Positions 8,848-19,704 of a stretch of DNA of 64,000 bases are shown here, in pieces. The DNA is from Bradyrhizobium sp. CCBAU 53340 (GTDB lineage: Bacteria; Pseudomonadota; Alphaproteobacteria; Rhizobiales; Xanthobacteraceae): NCBI RefSeq assembly GCF_015291645.1, contig NZ_CP030055.1, positions 5,518,001-5,582,000 of the forward strand, written 5' to 3'. Below the pieces are notes generated by a model that ran no database searches, was not told the DNA's origin, and saw only the letters and a program-made list of their open reading frames with translations. A program made the position numbers and the translations under genes. The number at the start of each line of letters is the position of its first letter. Position 1 is the stretch's first letter.

Positions 8848-9339
8848 ATGGCGAGCGTGCTGATCGCTCTCGGCGGCAATGTCGGCGATGTCCGCGCGAC
8901 ATTCAAAAAGGCGATCGCCCATATCTGCGGCATGGCACAGGCCACGGTGGTCGCACGCTCGTCGGATTACGCGACGCCGCCCTGGGGCGATGCGGACCAG
9001 GATCCCTTCGTCAATGCCTGCGTCGAGATCGAGACCGATCTTGATCCGCACGCGCTCTTGTTCGTCATGCAGAAGGTCGAACAGAAGTTCGGCCGCACGC
9101 GCGACAAGGATCGGCGTTGGGGGCCACGCACGCTCGACCTCGACATGATCGCCTATGACGACGTGTCGCTTCAGAAGCCTGATTTGACCCTGCCGCATCC
9201 GCGGCTGTTCGAGCGCGCCTTCGTGCTGGTACCGCTGGCCGAAATCGCAGCCGATCGCGTCATATCAGGCCATCGTGTGCGTGACGGCCTCGCCAGCGTC
9301 TCGACGCAAGGCATTGAGCGGCTTCCGGATACCGGTTAA
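8848..9339 (+). CDS. folK: 2-amino-4-hydroxy-6-hydroxymethyldihydropteridine diphosphokinase
   Basis: A 163-residue HPPK that transfers pyrophosphate from ATP to 6-hydroxymethyl-dihydropterin, the step just before FolP. The N-terminal IALGGNVGD and the HPPK signature RDKDRRWGPRTLDLDMI, with the DLD magnesium ligands, are present, as is LPHPRLFERAFVLVPL. It is the third gene of the folate operon, one base after folB. The next gene, mutA, follows after an 81-bp gap and may have its own promoter. Confidence 0.95.
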   Translation: MASVLIALGGNVGDVRATFKKAIAHICGMAQATVVARSSDYATPPWGDADQDPFVNACVEIETDLDPHALLFVMQKVEQKFGRTRDKDRRWGPRTLDLDMIAYDDVSLQKPDLTLPHPRLFERAFVLVPLAEIAADRVISGHRVRDGLASVSTQGIERLPDTG

Positions 9340-9420
9340 CCAAAAACGACCGTTTGCAGGGACGGTCCGGCGTGGCAAATTCGCCTGCGAATATCGAGAT
9401 GTTCGGGAGCCTTTGGCCGT

Positions 9421-11292
9421 ATGACCTCCGTGACTGACGATCTGCCGCTGGCGGCCGATTTTCCCAAGGCAACCGTCGAGGACTGGCGCAAGCTGGTCGA
9501 CGGCGTGCTGAAGGGCGCGCCGTTCGAGAAGCTGGTCGGCAAGACCTATGACGGTCTCAAGATCGAGCCGCTCTATCCGCGCGCCAGGGGCGTTGCGCCG
9601 GTGGCGGGACGTGCGCCGGCGGCGCCGTGGCAGATCATGCAGCGGATCGACCATCCCGATGCGGCCGTGGCGAACGCACAGGCCTTGCAGGATCTGGAGA
9701 ACGGGGCCACGGGGCTTGCGCTGGTATTCGCCGGCGGCAGTGGCAGCCACGGTTTCGGCCTGGAACCGACGGCCGGCGCAGTCGCGAAGGTGTTGAAGGA
9801 CATTCACCTCGATGCGGGCATCGGCCTCGAGCTTCAGGTCGGCCCGCAATCGCGGATGGCTGCGATCCATGTAGCGGAATATTTGAAAAGCAAGGGCCTC
9901 GATCCCGCCGCCTGCGCTATCCGCTTCGGACTCGATCCGCTGGCCGGCTGTGCCGCGTGGGGCCACAGCCCTTATAGCTGGGACGAAATCGTTCCGGCGG
10001 TGACCGGCGGTATCAAGGGCCTCGCCGCGCTCGGTTTCAAGGGACCGTTCGCGTCGGCCGACGGGCGCGTGATCCACGACGCCGGCGGCTCCGAGGTGCA
10101 GGAGCTCGCTTTCGTGCTCGCCTGCGGCGTCGCTTATCTGCGCGCCATCGAAAGCGCCGGCGTTCCGCTGGAAGCCGCCCAAGGCATGGTCTATGCGCGG
10201 CTTGCCGCAGATGCTGACCAATTCCTGACCATGGCAAAGTTCCGCGCGCTGCGATTGCTATGGGCGCGCGTCGAGACCGCCTGCGGCCTGACGCCAAAGC
10301 CGCTGTTCATTGCCGCCGATACGGCCTGGCGCATGCTGACGCAGCGCGACCCCTATGTGAACATGCTGCGCGCGACCATCGCGACGTTCGCGGCAGGGCT
10401 CGCCGGCGCCAACGCGATCACGGTGCTGCCGCATACGCTGGCGCTCGGGCTGCCTGATCCGTTCGCGCGGCGTGTGGCACGCAACACGCAACTTCTGCTG
10501 CTGGAAGAAAGCAATCTTGCCAAGGTCAGCGATCCCGCGGCCGGATCCGGCGGCATCGAGACGCTCACGGCGCAGCTCTGCGAGGCCGCCTGGGCGCTGT
10601 TTCAGGAGAGCGAGAAAGCCGGCGGCGCCTTTGCTGCGCTTCAGCAGGGGCTGTTCCAGAGCAAGGTCGCGGCGGCGCGAAAGGCACGCGATGCCAACAT
10701 CGCCAAGCGCCGCGACGTACTGACGGGCGCCAGCGAATTTCCAAACCTGCACGAGAGCGAGACGGCGGTGCTGAAGGCGACGCCGATCGCGCTGGCACCT
10801 TATGGCGAGCAGAAGTACAAGTTCGATCCACTGCCGCCGATCCGCCTTGCGCAGCCATTCGAGGCGCTGCGCGACAAATCCGACGCCGCGTTGAAGGCGC
10901 GTGGCAAACGGCCAAGCGTGTTCCTGGCCAATCTTGGCACCCCCGCCGATTTCACGGCGCGCGCGACCTTCGCCAAGAGCTTCTTCGAGGCCGGCGGCAT
11001 CCAGGCCCTCGATAGCGATGGTTTTGCCGATCCCGCCAAGCTGGTGGCCGCCTTCAAGGCCTCCGGCGCCCCGCTCGTCTGTCTCTGTTCCAGCGACAAG
11101 GTCTACGCGGACCACGCCGAAGCCGCAGCGAAGGCCCTGCAAACCGCGGGCGCGCGACATATCTATCTGGCAGGCCGCCCCGGGGAAGCCGAGGCGGCTC
11201 TGCAGGCCGCTGGCGTTGCGGGCTTTGTCTTCGCCGGTGGCGATGCGCTTGCGACGCTGCAAGACGCTTATGTGCGGATGGAACAGGCATGA
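9421..11292 (+). CDS. mutA: methylmalonyl-CoA mutase small (beta) subunit
   Basis: A 623-residue protein with the mutase TIM-barrel domain followed by a flavodoxin-like domain. The length agrees with small subunits of heterodimeric mutases. The C-terminal domain (ending in a GRPGEAEAALQAAGV segment) lacks the DxHxxG cobalamin motif, so this chain should be the structural, non-catalytic partner. The complex interconverts methylmalonyl-CoA and succinyl-CoA in propionate assimilation. The start is preceded by GGGAG. It is followed, with a 4-nt overlap, by a GFA-family gene and then by the large subunit, so the two subunits are not immediately adjacent. Confidence 0.93.
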   Translation: MTSVTDDLPLAADFPKATVEDWRKLVDGVLKGAPFEKLVGKTYDGLKIEPLYPRARGVAPVAGRAPAAPWQIMQRIDHPDAAVANAQALQDLENGATGLALVFAGGSGSHGFGLEPTAGAVAKVLKDIHLDAGIGLELQVGPQSRMAAIHVAEYLKSKGLDPAACAIRFGLDPLAGCAAWGHSPYSWDEIVPAVTGGIKGLAALGFKGPFASADGRVIHDAGGSEVQELAFVLACGVAYLRAIESAGVPLEAAQGMVYARLAADADQFLTMAKFRALRLLWARVETACGLTPKPLFIAADTAWRMLTQRDPYVNMLRATIATFAAGLAGANAITVLPHTLALGLPDPFARRVARNTQLLLLEESNLAKVSDPAAGSGGIETLTAQLCEAAWALFQESEKAGGAFAALQQGLFQSKVAAARKARDANIAKRRDVLTGASEFPNLHESETAVLKATPIALAPYGEQKYKFDPLPPIRLAQPFEALRDKSDAALKARGKRPSVFLANLGTPADFTARATFAKSFFEAGGIQALDSDGFADPAKLVAAFKASGAPLVCLCSSDKVYADHAEAAAKALQTAGARHIYLAGRPGEAEAALQAAGVAGFVFAGGDALATLQDAYVRMEQA

Positions 11293-11753
11293 CCGACGCC
11301 AGCAAACCCGTTCTCACCGGCGGCTGCCAGTGCGGCGCAGTGCGCTTCGCCGTCACGGCCACGCCGAACCGGGTTTCGATCTGCCACTGCCGGATGTGCC
11401 AGAAGGCGAGCGGCGCGCCGTTCGCCTCCTTTGCCGACATCAACCGCACGGATTTCGCCTGGACCAAGGGCAAGCCATCTGCGTTCCAATCCTCTACGAT
11501 TGCGATGCGCGACTTTTGTGCGGCCTGCGGAACGCCGCTGAGCTTCCGGCGCATCGATGGCCCGCGCATCGAGATCATGACCGGCACCTTCGACCGGCCA
11601 GACCGGCTGGTGCCGACACGGCAATACGGAACTGAATCGCGCCTCGGCTGGGTGGTCGGAATCTCCAACCTGCCGAGCCAGACCACGCAGCAGAATTACG
11701 GACCGGAGAAGATGGCGACCATCGTCAGCCATCAGCATCCGGATCATGATTGA
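11289..11753 (+). CDS. GFA family zinc protein (glutathione-dependent formaldehyde-activating-like)
   Basis: A 154-residue protein of the GFA/CENP-V fold. The zinc ligands are all visible: CxC at 13-15 (GGCQCG), CxCxxC at 32-37 (CHCRMC) and CxxC at 77-80 (CAAC). Members include Gfa, proposed to help form S-hydroxymethylglutathione, and many proteins of unknown substrate. The start overlaps the mutA stop by 4 nt, and the mutase large subunit follows after about 20 bp, so it is inside the mutase operon. No direct link between GFA proteins and methylmalonyl-CoA is established; the position is the only clue. Confidence 0.88.
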   Translation: MTDASKPVLTGGCQCGAVRFAVTATPNRVSICHCRMCQKASGAPFASFADINRTDFAWTKGKPSAFQSSTIAMRDFCAACGTPLSFRRIDGPRIEIMTGTFDRPDRLVPTRQYGTESRLGWVVGISNLPSQTTQQNYGPEKMATIVSHQHPDHD

Positions 11754-11774
11754 GCGTTTATGATGGTTGAAGCC

Positions 11775-13931
<2,157 letters not shown>

Positions 13932-14108
13932 GTCTGCCGCCCCCGGACTTCCGGCATCAAACCCGCGGGCCTGCTGCCGCGACCAATCTTCACGCCCCAG
14001 TGTTCGCACCGCGCGTTCTGCGCCGGTTCATCTTGCGATCATTATGTTCATGCAGACATCCGAGCGCCGCAACGGCGGTCGTCGCGACGGCCGTCGGATA
14101 CAGAGTTG

Positions 14109-14924
14109 ATGGATATTGAAGTGACATATCATCGTGCAAATGTGCGGGCCGGATTGCTCGCGATCCTGTCTGCTGTCGCGACGATCGCCGTAGCCTCCCC
14201 CTCCCTCGCTGCCGACCCCAAGCCCGATGCCGTCGTCAAGAACAAGAACATCGACGCGCGCGTTTTTCTCGACGACAAGATCAAGGCCGATGCGACACTG
14301 GCCGCCGATTGCCTCGCCGAAGGCAAAAAGTGGCTCGACAAGAACGCAGGCGACGCCGCGGCCTCGCGCAAGCAGGATCCGCAATTCTTCAAGGAGGGCG
14401 GCTGGGATTTCGAGCGCAGATACTCGATCCGCTCCGTCGTTGCCGATCGCTATGTCAGCGTCCTGCGCGACGACTACATGGATACCCATGGCGCTCATCC
14501 CAATTCGGACGTGAACACGATCTTGTGGGACAAGTCCGAGAACAAACGGATTTCGATCCGCCCGTTCTTCACCGAGACCGCCGATAACGGCGCGACCATG
14601 AAAGCGATGGTGAAGGCCATCATCGCCTCGCTCAAGGTCGAGAAAAAGAAGCGCGACAGCAGCGAGACCGCGACCGAGGAATGGTTCAAGGGCCTCACGC
14701 CGAGCCTGCTCAAGATCGGCGCCGTGACGCTTGCGCCCTCGACCGAAACAGGCAGGAGCTCCGGTCTCACCTTCCACTACCCGCCCTATGCGGTCGGCCC
14801 TTACGCCGAGGGCCAATATGTCGCGTACGTTCCGTGGGAGACGCTGAAGCCCTATCTGACGCCGGAGGGCGCGCGAATCTTCGGCGGGACGCGGCCAAAG
14901 GGCGATGCGGAAGAGCCACAATAA
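14109..14924 (+). CDS. secreted DUF3298/DUF4163 (PdaC/RsiV-like) protein
   Basis: A 271-residue protein with a signal peptide (RAGLLAILSAVATIAVASPSLAAD, cut near residue 36). The mature part begins with an acidic/lysine-rich segment, then RRYSIRSVVADRYVSVLRDDYMDTHGAHPNSD, which matches the DUF4163/PdaC-type N-domain. The DUF3298 block follows, ending FHYPPYAVGPYAEGQYVAYVPWETLKPYL. In other bacteria this fold is found in RsiV (lysozyme-binding anti-sigma) and in peptidoglycan deacetylase PdaC; this protein has neither the anti-sigma helix nor the deacetylase domain. It probably acts in the periplasm; ligand unknown. It lies alone between scpA and a tctC-type gene. Confidence 0.8.
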   Translation: MDIEVTYHRANVRAGLLAILSAVATIAVASPSLAADPKPDAVVKNKNIDARVFLDDKIKADATLAADCLAEGKKWLDKNAGDAAASRKQDPQFFKEGGWDFERRYSIRSVVADRYVSVLRDDYMDTHGAHPNSDVNTILWDKSENKRISIRPFFTETADNGATMKAMVKAIIASLKVEKKKRDSSETATEEWFKGLTPSLLKIGAVTLAPSTETGRSSGLTFHYPPYAVGPYAEGQYVAYVPWETLKPYLTPEGARIFGGTRPKGDAEEPQ

Positions 14925-15031
14925 GAGGCGGCTCTCGGCGCCGCGAGGCGGCCGCTTGCGACATACGCAAAGCCGCGTAACATGCAGCCTCATAATCAGC
15001 CCGATTCCCGAGGGCGCCGCCGGGAACATTA

Positions 15032-16018
15032 ATGTCAGCAATTTCGCGCCGCGCTTTCGCGGCCTCTTCTGTGGCTGCCGCCACATCCGCTCTCCTCTCC
15101 CCAGCACGCGGCCAAGCCTATCCGGCGCGGCCGGTGACGGTGATCGTGCCCTGGGGTGCAGGTGGCGGCTCGGATGCGACTGCGCGCATCGTCGCGACGC
15201 TGCTGGAGAAGGAGCTCGGCCAGCCGTTCAACGTCGTCAATCGCACCGGCGGCTCCGGCGCTGTCGGCCACGCCGAGATCGCAGCCGCACCACCGGATGG
15301 CTATACCATCGGCATGCTGACGGTCGAAATCGCGATGCTGCATTGGCAGGCCCTGACGCAGCTGACGCCGCGAAGCTTCACGCCGCTGGCGCTGATGAAC
15401 GAAGACCCGCCGGGCGTTCAGGTTTCCACATCCTCGTCGTACAAGACGGCGAAGGAGCTGATGGATGCCATCAAGCTGGCCCCCCCGGGGCGCTTCAAGG
15501 CCTCGGGCACGGGACAAGGCGGCATCTGGCATCTCGCCCTCGTGGGCTGGATGCGGGCGATGGGATTGCCGGCAAACCAGGTGGCATGGTCGGCATCGAA
15601 TGGCGCAGCACCGGCCATGCAGGATCTCGTCGCCGGCAGTCTCGATCTCACCACCTGCTCGGTGCCGGAGGCGCGCGCCACCATCGAAGCCGGCCAGGCG
15701 CGCAGCCTTGCGATCATGGCGCAAACGCGCAATCCGGTTTTCCCTGATGTCCCGACGCTGAAGGAGACGCTGGGCGTCGATTATTCCACCAGCTCATGGC
15801 GCGGCATCGGCGCCCCCAGGGGCCTCGCTCCGCAGATCGCCGCCCGGCTGACCGCGGCCCTGAAGACGGTGTACGATTCCCCCGCCTTCAAGGACTTCAT
15901 GACCGGACGCGGTCTTGGCACCGTGTGGCGCGATGCCAGCCAGTTCGAGACCTTCATGGACCAGGCGGATCGCCAGATGGGTCAGGCCATGCGGGCGGCC
16001 GGTTTTGCCAAGGCCTGA
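15032..16018 (+). CDS. tripartite tricarboxylate transporter substrate-binding protein (TctC/Bug family)
   Basis: A 328-residue periplasmic binding protein. A Tat-like leader (ISRRAFAASSVAAATSALLS) precedes the mature start YPARPVTVIVPWGAGGGSDAT, the Bug-family glycine loop that binds the carboxylate. The C-terminus has the usual APRGLAPQIAARLTAAL block. Family ligands are carboxylates, aromatics or amino acids. No TctA or TctB membrane genes are in the window, so it is an orphan receptor, as is common in this family. Its stop codon lies in a 15-bp tandem repeat. Confidence 0.9.
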   Translation: MSAISRRAFAASSVAAATSALLSPARGQAYPARPVTVIVPWGAGGGSDATARIVATLLEKELGQPFNVVNRTGGSGAVGHAEIAAAPPDGYTIGMLTVEIAMLHWQALTQLTPRSFTPLALMNEDPPGVQVSTSSSYKTAKELMDAIKLAPPGRFKASGTGQGGIWHLALVGWMRAMGLPANQVAWSASNGAAPAMQDLVAGSLDLTTCSVPEARATIEAGQARSLAIMAQTRNPVFPDVPTLKETLGVDYSTSSWRGIGAPRGLAPQIAARLTAALKTVYDSPAFKDFMTGRGLGTVWRDASQFETFMDQADRQMGQAMRAAGFAKA

Positions 16019-16063
16019 TTTACCAAGGCCTGATTTACCAAGGCCTGACTTACCAAGGCCTGA
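16004..16063 (+). repeat. four-unit 15-bp tandem repeat at the tctC stop codon
   Basis: Units of TTTACCAAGGCCTGA occur at 16004-16018 (with G for A), 16019-16033, 16034-16048 and 16049-16063 (first base C). The first unit supplies the last codons and the TGA stop of the binding-protein gene; the following units repeat in-frame stops. It looks like recent slippage expansion of the gene's end. Confidence 0.9.
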
Positions 16064-16104
16064 GGGGCCCTCGCCTGCTTGCTCTCGTCGTTGTAAAGCA
16101 GGGC

Positions 16105-17094
16105 ATGGTTGAGAAGAAGACTCCGCTGGACATTACCTCCCTCGCACGCGACTTGCGCGCAGGTCATCGCGCGGCGCTGGCGCGGGCCATCACGCTGGTC
16201 GAGAGCCGGCGCAGCGACCATCAGGCGTTGGCGCGCGAGCTGGTGCAGATGCTGCTGCCCGACACCGGCAAGGCGGTTCGCGTCGGTATCACCGGCTCGC
16301 CCGGCGTCGGCAAATCCACCACCATCGATGCGCTCGGCACCTATCTGATCGAGCAGGGCAACAAGGTCGCCGTGCTCGCCGTCGATCCGTCCTCCGCGCG
16401 CAGCGGCGGCTCGATCCTCGGCGACAAGACGCGGATGGCACGATTGTCGGCGTCCGACAATGCGTTCATCCGCCCCTCGCCGTCGTCGGGCACGCTCGGC
16501 GGCGTCGCCGCCAAGACGCGCGAGGCGATGCTTTTGTGCGAGGCGGCCGGCTTCGACGTCGTGCTGGTCGAGACCGTCGGCATCGGCCAGTCCGAGACAG
16601 CGGTCTGCGACATGACAGATTTCTTCCTCGCGTTGATGCTGCCCGGCGGCGGCGACGAGCTGCAAGGCATCAAGAAGGGCCTGGTCGAGCTGGCCGACAT
16701 GATCGCGATCAACAAGGCCGATGGCGACAATCTCAAGCGCGCCAACGTCACCGCTGCCGACTATCGCAGCGCGCTGCATATCCTTAGCCCCCGATCCGAG
16801 CATTGGAATCCGCCTGTCGTCACCTATTCGGCGCTCGCCGGCACTGGCATCGCCGAGCTCTGGCAGAAGGTTTTGGATCACCGCAAGGCGATGAACGCAT
16901 CCGGCGAATTTGCCGCGCGCCGGCGTTACCAGCAGATCAAATGGATGTGGTCGATGCTGGAGCAGCGCATGCTGGCGCGGCTGCGCAGCGAAGCCTCGGT
17001 GCGCAGCAAGGTCAGGAAGATCGAGGCTGAAGTCGCCGACGGGCATCTCACGCCGGCGCTCGCCGCCGAGCAGATCCTGGAGTTACTGCATTGA
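16105..17094 (+). CDS. meaB: methylmalonyl-CoA mutase-associated GTPase (MeaB/ArgK family)
   Basis: A 329-residue G3E GTPase that guards and reloads the B12 cofactor of methylmalonyl-CoA mutase. Walker A GSPGVGKST is at 64-72, a DPSS loop (AVDPSSARSGGSILGDKTRM) follows, then VETVGIGQSE (switch region) and the INKADGD base-recognition motif. The dimerising C-terminal helical arm is present. The ATG at 16105 gives a normal length; the longer upstream reading runs through the tandem repeat and the tctC gene. Genomic proximity to mutA and scpA supports the function. A palindromic repeat follows downstream. Confidence 0.93.
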   Translation: MVEKKTPLDITSLARDLRAGHRAALARAITLVESRRSDHQALARELVQMLLPDTGKAVRVGITGSPGVGKSTTIDALGTYLIEQGNKVAVLAVDPSSARSGGSILGDKTRMARLSASDNAFIRPSPSSGTLGGVAAKTREAMLLCEAAGFDVVLVETVGIGQSETAVCDMTDFFLALMLPGGGDELQGIKKGLVELADMIAINKADGDNLKRANVTAADYRSALHILSPRSEHWNPPVVTYSALAGTGIAELWQKVLDHRKAMNASGEFAARRRYQQIKWMWSMLEQRMLARLRSEASVRSKVRKIEAEVADGHLTPALAAEQILELLH

Positions 17095-17171
17095 GGCCGC
17101 TTCACCTCCCCCGACGGGGAGAAGTGAAGCGAAGTCCGAGCTCTCGCGATCCAACGCGATCTCGTGACGGC

Positions 17172-17273
17172 CTAGAGCTCCGCTCCGATGGAATCGGAAC
17201 GGGGCTCTAGATTCTTGTCTTGACGCGTTTTCTTGACGCGAACCGGTATCCACTTCGCCCGAAAACGCTCTAG
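17172..17273. repeat. palindromic repeat (CTAGAGC-ended), overlapping the dehalogenase stop codon
   Basis: The element is bounded by CTAGAGC (17172-17178) and GCTCTAG (17267-17273). Its right half has CGTTTTC/GAAAACG arms around the phrase ACGCGAACCGGTATCCACTT, which I recognise as a very common rhizobial dispersed repeat. The left half forms a second hairpin (GCTCCGCTCCGAT with ATCGGAACGGGGC). The TAG stop of the dehalogenase (17270-17272, minus strand) lies within its end. Confidence 0.75.
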
Positions 17274-18172
17274 CTGATCTGCCCGGCCAGCACCTTCGAC
17301 ACGAAACGCGCGGTCGCCTCGCCGACCTCCTGCGGCGCCTCCTCCTGCAGGAAGTGCGCCCCCTTCACCAGGACGGTCTCCTGATTGGGCCAGGCCCTGC
17401 AGAACTCGCGCTGTGCGCCGATCAGGAAGCCCGCCGGCTCGGCATCGATGAACAGTTTCGGAATCCGGTTCTTCGACATCCAATCCGCGTAGGCCTCGAC
17501 GATCGCGACCACATCGGCAGGCTCGCCCTCAATCGGCAATTCGCGCGTCCAGGTCAGCATCGGCTGGCGGCTCGGACCGGGATTGCGGTAGTAGCGCCGA
17601 TAGACCTCCAATGCGTCCGGCGCGATATGGCGCAGCGGCAGCAGATATTCGATGAACAGGTTCTTCTGCAGGATCAGGTCTTCGCCTCGCGGACTCCGTT
17701 GGCCCTGGAAGAAGGCGCGCGTCGCGTCCGGCCATTCGTCCCAGGAGTGGAACGGCCGAACGATGCCTTCCATGTAGACGATCGCCTTGACCCTCTCCGG
17801 GTGACGATGGGCCCAGTGAAAGCCGAGCGCCGAACCCCAGTCGTGCACGACAAGAATCACGTTCCGGCTCAGACCCATCGCATCGAACCAGGCATCGAGA
17901 TAGCGCTGGTGATCGACGAAGCGATACGACCCATTCGGCGCGGCGCCCGAATTGCCCATGCCGACATAGTCCGGCGCGAGGCAGCGGCCATACGGCAGGA
18001 GATGGGGGATGATGCCGCGCCAGAGATAAGACGGCGTCGGATTGCCGTGCAGGAATACGATCGGGTCGCCCGTTCCGACGTCGACATAGGCCATCTCGGT
18101 ATCCAGCACCTCGACGTATTTCCGGTAGGAGACTTCCTCGGTCGAGATCGGCGGACGATTGACGTGCAACAT
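17270..18172 (-). CDS. haloalkane dehalogenase (HLD-II, DbjA/DhaA-like)
   Basis: A 300-residue alpha/beta hydrolase that would hydrolyse carbon-halogen bonds to alcohol, halide and a proton. The complete HLD-II pentad is visible: nucleophile D111 and halide-binding W112 in HDWGSA, second halide ligand N44 in HGNPTPSYLW, acid E135 in YMEGI and base H273 in KGAHFLQEE. The length is normal and no signal peptide is seen. This set excludes epoxide hydrolases, which lack the E135/W112 combination. The gene is divergent from a CGNR zinc-finger gene across an AT-rich spacer with candidate operators. Natural substrate unknown. Confidence 0.92.
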   Translation of the reverse strand: MLHVNRPPISTEEVSYRKYVEVLDTEMAYVDVGTGDPIVFLHGNPTPSYLWRGIIPHLLPYGRCLAPDYVGMGNSGAAPNGSYRFVDHQRYLDAWFDAMGLSRNVILVVHDWGSALGFHWAHRHPERVKAIVYMEGIVRPFHSWDEWPDATRAFFQGQRSPRGEDLILQKNLFIEYLLPLRHIAPDALEVYRRYYRNPGPSRQPMLTWTRELPIEGEPADVVAIVEAYADWMSKNRIPKLFIDAEPAGFLIGAQREFCRAWPNQETVLVKGAHFLQEEAPQEVGEATARFVSKVLAGQIS

Positions 18173-18200
18173 GATGAAACTCCATTTCCTGTCTTCGACA

Positions 18201-18246
18201 CCAGTAAACTATCTATACAGGTTACTTGTTTCAACCAGTAAACAAG
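18201..18246. promoter_or_regulatory. candidate operator region between dehalogenase and CGNR regulator
   Basis: The 89-bp AT-rich spacer carries two direct copies of CCAGTAAAC (18201-18209 and 18235-18243). The inverted pair CTTGTTT (18225-18231) / AAACAAG (18240-18246) overlaps the second copy, and AGTAA (18203-18207) pairs with TTACT (18222-18226). A third copy of the nonamer, inverted, lies at 18902-18910. These are plausible binding sites for the adjacent regulator, but this is inference. Confidence 0.5.
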
Positions 18247-18261
18247 ATTAAATGGTGTTCC

Positions 18262-18867
18262 ATGTCCAGGGAATCACGCAAGTTCCACGTGCCGGACGCG
18301 CTGGCGAATCTCTACGATTTCGCCAACACGCTGGATCTGCGGCACTTCATCCATCACGGCGTCCAGCATAAGCAGGCGGACGAGCTGCAAGATCCGGCCG
18401 CGCTCGGCGAATGGATGCACCAGCATGGGCTGATCCAACGTGCCGTTGCGCCATCGCAGAAGACCTTCGAGGCGGCCTTGCGGCTGCGCGCCGCGATCCG
18501 CGACTACCTCAAATGCGAGCCGGCGGAGCGCCATCTCAAACAAGCCGTCACCACCCCGCTCAACGCCGCGATGGAGCCGCTTGCACTCAGTGTCGCCGCC
18601 ATCGGCAAGGATGGTTTTGCACTCAGGCCTGTCACGAGCGATTCGCAAGCGGGCTTGTCGGCGATCGTCGCCGAATTGTATGACGCGGCGTCGGCCGGCA
18701 CGCTCGCGCGGCTGAAGATGTGCGCCGCCGACGAGTGCCGGCGGGTGTTTTTCGATCGCTCGAAGCCCGGCACGCGGCGCTGGTGCCAATCCACCTTGTG
18801 CGGCAACCGCGAAAAGACGCGGACCTACCGCGAGCGCCACAGGGACGATCCCGCATCGGGGATCTGA
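18262..18867 (+). CDS. CGNR zinc-finger (ABATE domain) putative regulator
   Basis: A 201-residue protein with an N-terminal ABATE-type domain and a C-terminal CGNR zinc finger. C154, C159 (CAADEC), C175 and C180 ligate the metal; the diagnostic CGNR is at 180-183, followed by a basic KTRTYRERHR helix. Family members are thought to be transcription regulators, often next to the genes they control. The ATG at 18262 was chosen since MSRESRKFHVPDAL is a reasonable N-terminus; an upstream start would fall within the operator palindrome. The divergent haloalkane dehalogenase is the obvious candidate target. Confidence 0.88.
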   Translation: MSRESRKFHVPDALANLYDFANTLDLRHFIHHGVQHKQADELQDPAALGEWMHQHGLIQRAVAPSQKTFEAALRLRAAIRDYLKCEPAERHLKQAVTTPLNAAMEPLALSVAAIGKDGFALRPVTSDSQAGLSAIVAELYDAASAGTLARLKMCAADECRRVFFDRSKPGTRRWCQSTLCGNREKTRTYRERHRDDPASGI

Positions 18868-18910
18868 CGATCCGCGAGCTTGGAAGACGACTTATCCCGG
18901 TGTTTACTGG

Positions 18911-19609
18911 ATGCCGGTGTCCCCGACAGGATCGAGAGGATCACATCCATTGTCCGACAAGCTCCGCGTTCTCCTCACCGGCTTCGGCCCGTTTCCCGGT
19001 GCGCCGCATAATCCGACCCAGCCGCTGGTCGCGCGGCTGGCGCAACTGCGCCGTCCCGCGCTCGATGATGTCGAGCTCTCGCGCCACATCTTTCCGGTGA
19101 CCTATGCGGCGGTCGAGCGGCAATTGCCTGAGGTGCTCGCGAAAGTGCGGCCGGATGCGCTCTTGATGTTCGGCCTCGCCGCGCGCACACCTTACCTGCG
19201 CATCGAGAGCCGCGCACGCAACGCCGTCACGATGCTCTGGCCCGATGCCGCCAACACCCGCTCGAGCAAGCGCGGCATCGCCGGCCATGCCGACGCGATG
19301 AATTTCGGTCCTCACACCGCAAGACTGCTGCGCGCCGCGCGCCTCACCGGTATCGATGCGCGGCCCTCGCGCGATGCCGGTGCCTATCTCTGCAACTACT
19401 TGAGCTGGCGTGCGATCGAGAACGTCAGGGCCGGCGGACCGAAGCTGGCGGCGTTCATCCACATTCCCCTGCTCGCGCGCAGCGGCGCGGTGCGGCGCAA
19501 GGGCGCCCCGCGCATCACGCTGGAGGAACTGGTGGACGCGGGGGAAGCGATGCTGATGGAGCTGGTGGGTTTGGCAAGGAAGGGGCGGAATACGCCGGCC
19601 TTGCGGTAA
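18911..19609 (+). CDS. pcp: pyroglutamyl-peptidase I-like cysteine peptidase (C15)
   Basis: A 232-residue peptidase C15-type protein. The N-terminal LLTGFGPFPG loop (21-30) is diagnostic. The catalytic triad is recognisable as E99 (YLRIESRARN), C161 (GAYLCNYLSW) and H184 (AAFIHIPLL). The family removes N-terminal pyroglutamate from peptides in the cytoplasm. Charged segments differ from the enterobacterial enzyme, as in other rhizobial homologues, so exact specificity is uncertain. The ATG at 18911 is the longest start; a TTG at 18950 would remove 13 residues. The CGNR gene ends 43 bp upstream, and a CCAGTAAAC-type nonamer lies just before the start. Confidence 0.82.
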   Translation: MPVSPTGSRGSHPLSDKLRVLLTGFGPFPGAPHNPTQPLVARLAQLRRPALDDVELSRHIFPVTYAAVERQLPEVLAKVRPDALLMFGLAARTPYLRIESRARNAVTMLWPDAANTRSSKRGIAGHADAMNFGPHTARLLRAARLTGIDARPSRDAGAYLCNYLSWRAIENVRAGGPKLAAFIHIPLLARSGAVRRKGAPRITLEELVDAGEAMLMELVGLARKGRNTPALR

Positions 19610-19704
19610 ACACTTAACCCTACCGCGAATAATCCCCACCGCCAAAGCCGCCCTGCGCTACCTAACTGTCGCGGACACTTCCCGCGTCCGCCGAAGGACG
19701 CGTC

